NCBI GenBank assembly: GCA_001465015.1
Contig: LNEO01000206.1
Span: 33,088 to 97,087 of the forward strand
DNA: 64,000 bases
Direction: 5' to 3'
Origin: Deltaproteobacteria bacterium Ga0077539
GTDB taxonomy: Bacteria > Myxococcota_A > Polyangia > Polyangiales > Ga0077539
Each line of letters begins with the position of its first letter. Within the stretch, counting starts at the first letter, position 1. Position numbers and translations under genes: made by a program. Positions 58,117-64,000 of this stretch are shown piece by piece. The notes below the pieces were generated by a model that saw nothing but the letters and a program-made list of their open reading frames with translations, ran no database searches and had not been told where the DNA came from.

Positions 58117-59658
58117 ATGACAGCCGCACATTCCGGACGCGCGATCGTGCGCGCAAGCCTCTTGGCCGCTGCTGTGGCCGCGGTCGCAACCACCACAACG
58201 ACCGACGCGTCTGCGCAGGTCCGCTTCGGAGTGCGCGCCGAGGGGGGCGCGGGAGCGATGTTGTCCGACTGGCAGCGAACCACGCTGCGAATGGACTCCG
58301 TGGGTTTTCAAGGGACAGGCCGGCTGTTCATCGCTCCGATCGACCTGTTGTCGATCCAGGTGTCCGTCTCCAACTGGCTGTTTCTCAACGGCGCGCAAGA
58401 TCGCCCGATGGGACACGTGCTCGGGGTCACCGGCGGACTTCGCTTCGAGCCGATGCTCGGGCGCGTCGGGCGACTCTTCGTCGACGCCAACGCGGGCGTG
58501 GGCTTCACCGGCCCCGCGCCGTTGACGCGCTTCAACCTCGACGCGGGCCTCGGCTTCGAGTTTCAGGTGCACCGCCTGTTCGCGATCGGACCTTCTGCGC
58601 GCTTCGGCTACCTCATGCAGCCCGACGAGGATCCCGCGCCCGCGGACGCGATGTGGGTCATGGGCGGCATCTCGATGACCCTCGCAACGCCGCGCGCAGC
58701 GGCAGAAGCAGCCCCCGCCGACACCGACCGCGACGGCGTGCTCGACCGCGACGATCAGTGCGTCAACGAGCCGCAAGGCGACACGCCGGACCCCGCCCGC
58801 CCAGGTTGCCCCGACGGCGATCAGGACAGCGACGGCGTGCGCAACTCTGTCGATCAGTGCAGGGACGTCGCCGCAGGAGCGCATCCCGATCCGAGCCGCG
58901 CGGGCTGCCCCATCGCGGACACCGATCGCGACGGCGTCTTCGACAACGAAGATCAGTGCGTCAACGAGCCGCAAGGCGACACGCCAGACCCCGCCCGCCG
59001 CGGCTGCCCCGACGGCGATCGAGACAGCGACGGCGTGCGCAACTCTGCCGATCAGTGCAGGGACGTTCCCGCGGGACGACACCCGGACCCGAGCCGCCCT
59101 GGTTGCCCGACGTCCGATCGCGACAACGACACCGTCCCCGACGCTGTCGATCATTGTCCTGATCAAGCTGGAGCACCGAGCACCGACCCCAACCGCAACG
59201 GCTGCCCCGGCCAGGTGCGCGTGACAGGGACGACCATCGAGATCAACACGCCAGTGTATTTCGCGCACAATCGCGACACGATCTTGCCGCGGTCGTTTCC
59301 GATCTTGCAGGCGGTCGGCGACGCGCTCCGCGCGAGTCCCGACATTCGCCGCGTGTCGATCGAAGGCCACACCGACGACGTCGGCGGTGACCAGGAGAAT
59401 ATGGATCTCTCCAATCGCCGCGCGCAGAGCGTGCTGCGCTGGCTCTCGGAGCACGGCCTCGAAGCGAGTCGCCTCGAGGCGCACGGCTTCGGCGAGTCGC
59501 GTCCGCTCGACCCCGTGACCTCGTCGATGCCCCGCCGCGCGCGCCGCGCTGCACAGGCCCGCAATCGCCGCGTCGAGTTCAGGATCGTCGACCCCGCGCC
59601 CGCCGCGCAACCGACGAGCAGCGGAGCCGCCACTCCTGCTACCGTGCCGCCCACCTGA
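58117..59658 (+). CDS. OmpA-family protein with TSP3 repeats
   Basis: 513 residues from the ATG at 58117. Signal peptide ending in DASAQ, then an eight-strand-type barrel (residues 40-190). Residues about 200-350 hold TSP3 calcium repeats with Cys (DTDRDGVLDRDDQCVNEP, DSDGVRNSVDQCRDV), including a 66-residue exact-length duplication. The C terminus is an OmpA peptidoglycan-binding domain (RVSIEGHTDDVGGDQENMDL, RLEAHGFGESRPL, RNRRVEFRIV). It ties the outer membrane to the cell wall across a calcium-stiffened spacer. Its stop directly abuts the next ATG. Confidence 0.92.
   Translation: MTAAHSGRAIVRASLLAAAVAAVATTTTTDASAQVRFGVRAEGGAGAMLSDWQRTTLRMDSVGFQGTGRLFIAPIDLLSIQVSVSNWLFLNGAQDRPMGHVLGVTGGLRFEPMLGRVGRLFVDANAGVGFTGPAPLTRFNLDAGLGFEFQVHRLFAIGPSARFGYLMQPDEDPAPADAMWVMGGISMTLATPRAAAEAAPADTDRDGVLDRDDQCVNEPQGDTPDPARPGCPDGDQDSDGVRNSVDQCRDVAAGAHPDPSRAGCPIADTDRDGVFDNEDQCVNEPQGDTPDPARRGCPDGDRDSDGVRNSADQCRDVPAGRHPDPSRPGCPTSDRDNDTVPDAVDHCPDQAGAPSTDPNRNGCPGQVRVTGTTIEINTPVYFAHNRDTILPRSFPILQAVGDALRASPDIRRVSIEGHTDDVGGDQENMDLSNRRAQSVLRWLSEHGLEASRLEAHGFGESRPLDPVTSSMPRRARRAAQARNRRVEFRIVDPAPAAQPTSSGAATPATVPPT
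58720..59115 (+). repeat. 198-bp tandem duplication within the TSP3 region
   Basis: Two copies (58720-58917 and 58918-59115) of a 66-codon unit, each beginning GACACCGA and encoding DTDRDGV at the start and a P-D-P-S-R then GCP motif at the end. The copies differ at a modest number of bases, so the duplication is fairly recent. It adds length to the calcium-binding spacer. Confidence 0.88.
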
Positions 59659-61038
59659 ATGAACGAGCGCGCGCAACGAGAAGACCTGCTCGACGCTGGC
59701 TCGCGCCTCCTCGGACTCGCGCTCGAAGACGCCGCCGGCCCCGCGCTCGTCCTCGACGCCGAGCTGCGCATCGTCCACAAGACTCCCGCTGTCGAGCGGC
59801 TGCTCGGGGCGACCGTCGCGATCGGCCAGATCGCGCCTCGCGTGCTGTGCGGCGCGGCCGTCGATCGCCCGATCGCCGAGGCGCTCGCTGCGGGCCGAGC
59901 GGTCACTGGGCTCGTCCATCGCCCCGCGCCCGGCGGCGGTGAGCGCGTCCTTCGCGTGCGAGCCAACCCGCTGCTCGAGGGCGAAGGGTTCGGCGCCCGT
60001 CGAGTCGGCTGGATCCTGCTGATCGACGAAGAGCGCTCGGACCCGAGCGAGGCCAGCGCTCCCGTGTTGTTTCACGGGATGTGGACGATGGACCCCGCGA
60101 TGAAACGCATGTTTCACGTGATCGAGCGCGCGGCCCGAAGGGACGCCAGCGTCCTCGTGCGCGGCGAGACCGGCGCAGGAAAAGAGCTCGTCGCGCGGGC
60201 CATTCACACGCTCTCGCCCCGCGCCAAGGGCCCCTTCGTGGCCATCAACTGCAGCGCGTTGCCGGCGTCCTTGCTCGAGAGCGAGCTCTTCGGGCACAGC
60301 AAGGGAGCGTTCACCGGCGCGGTCCGCGACCACGTCGGCTTCTTTCGCGCTGCCCACCATGGGACGATCTTCCTCGACGAGATCGCGGAGATCCCCGTCG
60401 AGCTGCAGGCCAAGCTGCTTCGCGTGCTCGAGACGCGCACGGTGTTGCCGGTGGGCGGTCGCGAGGCGATCGCCGTGGACGTGCGCGTGGTCGCCGCGAC
60501 GCACCAGTCGCTGCGCGCCGCGGTCGAGCGAAACACGTTTCGCGCGGATTTGATGTATCGGCTCCGCGTCGTTCCGATCTTTTTGCCGCCGCTCAGGCAG
60601 CGGATCAACGACATCGGGCTGATCGCCCAGCGGCTCATCGAAGAGCTCAACGAGGCGGGCGACCGACGGGTGGCCCGGATCGCTCCCGGCGCGCTCGCGG
60701 TGATGCAGCGGTACCCGTGGCCCGGCAACGTGCGAGAGCTGCGCAACGCGCTCGAGTACGCGTACGTCGTCGGCGACGGGCCTGTGCTCACCGAAGGCGA
60801 GCTGCCGTTCGAGCTCACAGACCCCAGCGCATCGGGCGATGCGAGCTCCCCCGTCGTGAGCGCGCCCCCGGCGCCATCGGACCCGACCACGACCGACCCC
60901 GAGAAGTCCCACGAGGCCCGGCGCATCGAGCGCGCGCTCGAGCGCGTCGGGGGCAACCGCGAGCGCGCCGCGCAGGTCCTCGGGATCTCGCGGGTCACGC
61001 TGTGGCGAAAGATGAAGGCGCTCGGCCTCGAGACGTAA
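59659..61038 (+). CDS. Sigma-54-dependent activator (PAS, AAA+, Fis-type HTH)
   Basis: 459 residues. Residues 15-120 resemble a PAS sensor domain (GPALVLDAELRIVHKTPAVERLLG). The AAA+ domain has GETGAGKE (Walker A, near 171), the sigma-54 contact loop KGAFTGA, GTIFLDEIAEI (Walker B) and FRADLMYRLRVVPIFLPPLRQR. The end is a Fis-type helix-turn-helix (NRERAAQVLGISRVTLWRKM). It should bind DNA upstream of sigma-54 promoters; the obvious candidate site and promoter lie directly after its own gene, in front of the persulfide dioxygenase. The ATG touches the OmpA-type stop. Confidence 0.92.
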   Translation: MNERAQREDLLDAGSRLLGLALEDAAGPALVLDAELRIVHKTPAVERLLGATVAIGQIAPRVLCGAAVDRPIAEALAAGRAVTGLVHRPAPGGGERVLRVRANPLLEGEGFGARRVGWILLIDEERSDPSEASAPVLFHGMWTMDPAMKRMFHVIERAARRDASVLVRGETGAGKELVARAIHTLSPRAKGPFVAINCSALPASLLESELFGHSKGAFTGAVRDHVGFFRAAHHGTIFLDEIAEIPVELQAKLLRVLETRTVLPVGGREAIAVDVRVVAATHQSLRAAVERNTFRADLMYRLRVVPIFLPPLRQRINDIGLIAQRLIEELNEAGDRRVARIAPGALAVMQRYPWPGNVRELRNALEYAYVVGDGPVLTEGELPFELTDPSASGDASSPVVSAPPAPSDPTTTDPEKSHEARRIERALERVGGNRERAAQVLGISRVTLWRKMKALGLET

Positions 61039-61056
61039 CGCGCACTTCGACCGCGA

Positions 61057-61082
61057 TGAAACGATGTTTCAGTGGTGTTTCA
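61057..61082 (+). promoter_or_regulatory. Activator-site candidate: TGAAAC palindrome plus half-site
   Basis: TGAAACGATGTTTCA (61057-61071) is a palindrome with 6-bp arms and a 3-bp centre. TGTTTCA at 61076-61082 repeats one arm. They lie about 60-80 bp before a sigma-54-type promoter, the usual place for an enhancer-binding protein, and directly follow the gene for one. Confidence 0.55.
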
Positions 61083-61136
61083 TTGCCCCGAGCGCACCCC
61101 CCAAACCTCTCGCGTCGAACCCGTCGGCGTCGAGGC

Positions 61137-61151
61137 TGGCTCTGTTTGTGC
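61137..61151 (+). promoter_or_regulatory. Sigma-54 (-24/-12) promoter candidate
   Basis: TGGCTCTGTTTGTGC has the GG and GC elements at the required 10-base spacing and matches the consensus TGGCAC-N5-TTGC at all but two positions. It stands 106 bp before the ATG of the persulfide dioxygenase-rhodanese gene and is preceded by the palindromic site. Confidence 0.55.
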
Positions 61152-61256
61152 ACTCGAGCTCGCCGTGTTGCCGAGGGTTTCGTCCGTAGCTCACGGCGGC
61201 GACCCTCGCGAGCGACCTCGAGATCCCCCATCGTCCCACGCAGGAGTGTTGAACCC

Positions 61257-62354
61257 ATGACGCAATCGCTGTTGTTTCGCCCGCTCTTCGACCCCGAGAG
61301 CTCGACGTACACCTACCTCCTCGCCGACCGAGCGAGCGGCGCTGCGGTGCTGATCGACCCCGTGCTCGAGCAGGCTCAGCGAGACATCGGGCTGCTCGAG
61401 GACCTCGGTCTGAAGCTCGAATGGGCGCTCGACACGCACGTGCACGCCGATCACGTCACGGCGATGGGCGTCTTGCGCGAGCGCACAGGCTGCAAGACCG
61501 CCCTCTCTGAACGGGCAGGAACGGGCTGGCCCGACGTCCTGCTTCGTCACGGCCAGCGCGTCGAGTTCGGCGGGCGCTACCTCGAGGTGCGCGAGACGCC
61601 GGGGCACACGAGCGGGTGCATCTCGTTCGTGCTCGACGACCAGAGCAAGGTGTTCACGGGAGACGCGCTCTTGATCCGAGGCTGCGGACGCACCGATTTT
61701 CAACAGGGTGACGCCAGTCAGCTCTTTCAGTCGATTCACGAGCAGATCTTCGCGCTGCCCGACGCGTGCGAGGTCTATCCCGGCCACGACTACAAGGGCC
61801 GGCTCGTCTCGAGCGTGGGCGAAGAGAAGCGCTTCAACCCCCGACTCGGCGGCGGCAAGACGCAAGAGCAGTTCGTCGAGATCATGAACAACCTCCACCT
61901 CGCGCACCCGAAGAAGATCGCCGTCGCTGTTCCCGCGAATTTGTACGGCGGCGCGACGGGCGGACACGCGGATCCCGAGCTGCCTGTGAGCGACCCCTGG
62001 GCGCCCATCGAGGTGAGCTTGTCGGGCATCCCCGAGGTCGCGCCCGAGTGGGTGCTCTCGGCGCCCGCCGCGATCCGACTCGTGGACGTGCGTGAACCCA
62101 ACGAGTTCGACGGTCCGCTCGGACACGTCGCCCGCAGCGAGCTCGTCCCGCTGGCGACCGTCCCCGACGTCGTGCGCGGCTGGGATCGAGACGCTCCCGT
62201 CGCGCTCATCTGCCGCTCCGGTGGTCGCTCGGGCAAGGCCGCGATGCAGATGCTCAAGATGGGCTTTCGCCGCGTTGTTTCCATGCGAGGCGGGATGACC
62301 CTCGTGCAGGAGCTCGCGTCCAAGCGCGACGCGCAAGCGCGTCCTTCGCTGTAG
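61257..62354 (+). CDS. Persulfide dioxygenase-rhodanese fusion
   Basis: 365 residues. The N-terminal 240 residues are an ETHE1-type metallo-beta-lactamase fold: THVHADH, TPGHTSGCISF, GDALLIRGCGRTDFQQGD and YPGHDYKG. The C-terminal 110 residues are a rhodanese domain (RLVDVREPNEFDG, ALICRSGGRSGKAAMQML) with the active-site Cys. Such fusions oxidise glutathione persulfide to sulfite and then handle thiosulfate, detoxifying sulfide. An AGGAG site lies 11 bp before the ATG. Transcription is probably sigma-54 dependent under the adjacent activator. Confidence 0.92.
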   Translation: MTQSLLFRPLFDPESSTYTYLLADRASGAAVLIDPVLEQAQRDIGLLEDLGLKLEWALDTHVHADHVTAMGVLRERTGCKTALSERAGTGWPDVLLRHGQRVEFGGRYLEVRETPGHTSGCISFVLDDQSKVFTGDALLIRGCGRTDFQQGDASQLFQSIHEQIFALPDACEVYPGHDYKGRLVSSVGEEKRFNPRLGGGKTQEQFVEIMNNLHLAHPKKIAVAVPANLYGGATGGHADPELPVSDPWAPIEVSLSGIPEVAPEWVLSAPAAIRLVDVREPNEFDGPLGHVARSELVPLATVPDVVRGWDRDAPVALICRSGGRSGKAAMQMLKMGFRRVVSMRGGMTLVQELASKRDAQARPSL

Positions 62355-62413
62355 CCGACGCCGTTGGCGCCGTTGGCACCGTTGGCGCGGCGCTCGCAAG
62401 AGAGGGATGTGCT

Positions 62414-63997
62414 GTGAAGAACATCACTCGATCGACCGCTTCGCTGCTTCTCTCTCTGTCTGTGGGGTGCGGGAGGGACGCTCCCCGAGACGCGACTTCT
62501 CCGGCGAACCCCAACGCTGCCGGGTGGAGCGCTTGCGACGGTCGCGCGCCGTCCGTGCACGTTCGCTTCGATCGCGCTCCGAGCGGGGCGCACGAGGTGT
62601 CGGTCGCGTGGCTCGCGGCGAACCGCTGCGGAGTTCGCGTCGTCGATGTGCGCGAGATCGACGAGATCGAAGAAGAGCGGGTGCCCGGATCCGAAGCGGT
62701 GCCGCTCTTGGATATCTCCGCGATGGCTGAGCGATGGGACCGAGGCGCGCCGATCGTGTTGGTGTGCCGATCGGGGCGACGGTCCGCGCGGGCCGCAGAG
62801 CAGCTCGAATCCCTCGGGTTTCGCAACGTCGCGTCGCTCACCGGAGGAATGCTCGCGTGGCGCGCACGCTCGCTGCCCATCGCGCGCGGGCCGCTCGCGG
62901 ACCTGTCGCGCAGCGGTCGAAACATCGCGTTGCAACACTCGACGTCCGCCGCGATCCACGTTGCATCGGACGTTGCGACGGATGTTGCGACGGCTGTTGC
63001 GACGCAGAACGCGCCAGAGGCGTTGGCCGCGAGCGCCCAGCAGCCGGAGTCACGGGCTCCCTTGACTCGAGCAGAGCTCGAAGAGCGCATCGCGCGCCCG
63101 GGCGCGGTTCGATGGACGACGGCGGCCTCCGTGCTGAGCGCGGGAACCGAGTCGTGCATCGATGGCCGCGCGTCCGAGCACGTGCTCGGGGCGCCGGGCG
63201 GAGACGTCGGCGAGCTCGTCCTCGCGTTGAGCGCGCTCGAGCGAGTCTCTCGCGCGCCCGCGCGGGAAGCGTCGCTCGACGCGATGCTGCTCGAGTACGC
63301 GGACTCTTTTGGTCGGCTGTACCTGCACGGCGACGAGCACACGTTTTCGAGAATGGCCCGCTCGATCGCTGCCGATCCCAGGGTTCCGCCCGATCGACGG
63401 CCCGCCGACGCGCGCGGCGCGCTCGCGTTCGTGCGCCGCCCGCCGCCCGGACTCGAGGAGGTCGCGCTCGACCACGGGACGCGCGTTGAAAACGTGGGCT
63501 GCGGTCACCTCCGCGCGATGCTCGAGCGACCCGAGGCGTACCAGACGCGGGCGCCCCTCGTTCGCGCGGTGCTGGGCGCGGTGTACAGGCTCGGCTGGCG
63601 CCGGCCCGAGGCGGTCGACCTCGAGGTGCTCGAGGGAGAGCACCACGAGCGCGCCGTGCTCGAGGTGAGGGTCGAGCGCGCGGTGCACGCGCACACGAGG
63701 GTGCCGATGGTCTCGCCGACGGCCGTGGGCGGAGGGGCGTTCGTGCTGCACCCGCAAGTCGAGGCGTGGATCCGCGAGGAGAGCGCGGACTTTCTCGCCG
63801 AACACGCGCCGAGCATCGTCGGAACGTCCGTGGACACCGGGCACCTGGCTCGCGAGATTCAAGCCGTGGGCGCTGTGCAGGTGCGGCAGACCCTGGGTCG
63901 ACTCGCGCGACACCTGCCCGCGTACGAAGTGCTCTTTCACGCCGACGGAACCGCGAGCGTGCGGCTCGCGCGACCCGCCGCCGCTGCTACGCCGTGA
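62414..63997 (+). CDS. Rhodanese-domain lipoprotein with unknown C-terminal domain
   Basis: 527 residues. Type II signal (STASLLLSLSVGCGRD). Residues about 75-155 are a rhodanese domain (VRVVDVREIDEIEEERVPGS, IVLVCRSGRRSARAAEQLES, LTGGMLAWR) with the catalytic Cys present. A linker with four 12-bp repeats follows. The remaining 330 residues are unassigned; some stretches (RAMLERPEAYQTRAPLVRAVLG, EHHERAVLEVRVER) look globular. Placed 59 bp after the persulfide dioxygenase gene, it probably acts on sulfane sulfur in the periplasm in the same pathway. Confidence 0.8.
   Translation: MKNITRSTASLLLSLSVGCGRDAPRDATSPANPNAAGWSACDGRAPSVHVRFDRAPSGAHEVSVAWLAANRCGVRVVDVREIDEIEEERVPGSEAVPLLDISAMAERWDRGAPIVLVCRSGRRSARAAEQLESLGFRNVASLTGGMLAWRARSLPIARGPLADLSRSGRNIALQHSTSAAIHVASDVATDVATAVATQNAPEALAASAQQPESRAPLTRAELEERIARPGAVRWTTAASVLSAGTESCIDGRASEHVLGAPGGDVGELVLALSALERVSRAPAREASLDAMLLEYADSFGRLYLHGDEHTFSRMARSIAADPRVPPDRRPADARGALAFVRRPPPGLEEVALDHGTRVENVGCGHLRAMLERPEAYQTRAPLVRAVLGAVYRLGWRRPEAVDLEVLEGEHHERAVLEVRVERAVHAHTRVPMVSPTAVGGGAFVLHPQVEAWIREESADFLAEHAPSIVGTSVDTGHLAREIQAVGAVQVRQTLGRLARHLPAYEVLFHADGTASVRLARPAAAATP
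62960..63007 (+). repeat. Four-unit 12-bp tandem repeat (Val-Ala-Thr/Ser-x coding)
   Basis: Four in-frame units of the type GTTGCGACGGAT encode VASD, VATD, VATA and VATQ in the linker after the rhodanese domain. Being multiples of three, unit changes only alter linker length. Confidence 0.85.
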
Positions 63998-64000
63998 CGG

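Noticed and set aside
1..64000. CRISPR arrays, tRNA or rRNA genes, insertion sequences, integrases
   Set aside because: Looked for repeated spacer patterns, tRNA-like arms, rRNA signatures and transposase motifs; none was seen.

Overview
The window is 64 kb of G+C-rich DNA packed with protein genes. It looks like chromosome of a myxobacterium of the class Polyangia, probably close to Sandaracinaceae. The reasons are the many lipoproteins with an ACG-type lipobox followed by D/S/T/P-rich linkers, TSP3 calcium-repeat proteins, PEGA/TPR outer-membrane proteins, an AgmX/GltJ-type TonB-like protein and a hybrid kinase. This assignment is inference from gene content. I see no rRNA or tRNA gene, CRISPR array, transposase or integrase.

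Layout. 0-2.3 kb: end of a hybrid histidine kinase, a STAS-like protein and a frameshifted lipoprotein. 2.3-9.9 kb: a five-gene operon (zinc-ribbon Hsp70-like ATPase, a Met-Pro-Gly repeat protein, an unknown, a VWA-like lipoprotein, a FecR-like protein). 10-12.8 kb: an aminotransferase and two overlapping nuclease genes. 12.8-19.1 kb: an accessory island, partly of lower G+C, bracketed by 33-bp direct repeats. It carries three beta-sandwich/LamG paralogues and a cassette of lipoprotein, DcrB-like chaperone, TPR-M23 protein and lipoprotein that resembles an effector-immunity module. 19-31 kb: FG-GAP lipoprotein, Uma2 nuclease, DUF2252, YggX, a reductase-like protein lacking its catalytic residues, NDH-2, an FHA/TonB-like protein, DUF1361, an M19 dipeptidase and a glycogen-synthase-like protein that lacks key active-site residues. 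31-36 kb: TSP3/VWA lipoprotein, pentaheme cytochrome, lipoprotein.

36-45.2 kb (minus strand) holds the most interesting locus. Two radical SAM/SPASM enzymes bracket four small paralogous proteins, each with a zinc-ribbon start, a lipobox near residue 63 and a tail carrying repeated YG-x-P motifs. An MFS exporter follows 11 bp later and a TonB-dependent receptor 42 bp after that. A perfect inverted repeat lies just upstream of the first gene. I read this as a candidate undescribed ribosomal-peptide (RiPP) or protein-modification system with its own maturases, substrates, exporter and possibly receptor.

45-64 kb: a TPR/PEGA barrel protein, P5C dehydrogenase, a DNA-methylase-like protein, PAP2, a kelch lipoprotein bracketed by 35-bp direct repeats, a Coq4/TetR pair, a barrel protein, a serpin, a kinase-receiver hybrid, gatC and gatA, an OmpA-type protein with a duplicated TSP3 block, and a sulfur-handling block. 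That block consists of a sigma-54 activator, a persulfide dioxygenase-rhodanese fusion preceded by a matching sigma-54 promoter and palindrome, and a rhodanese lipoprotein.
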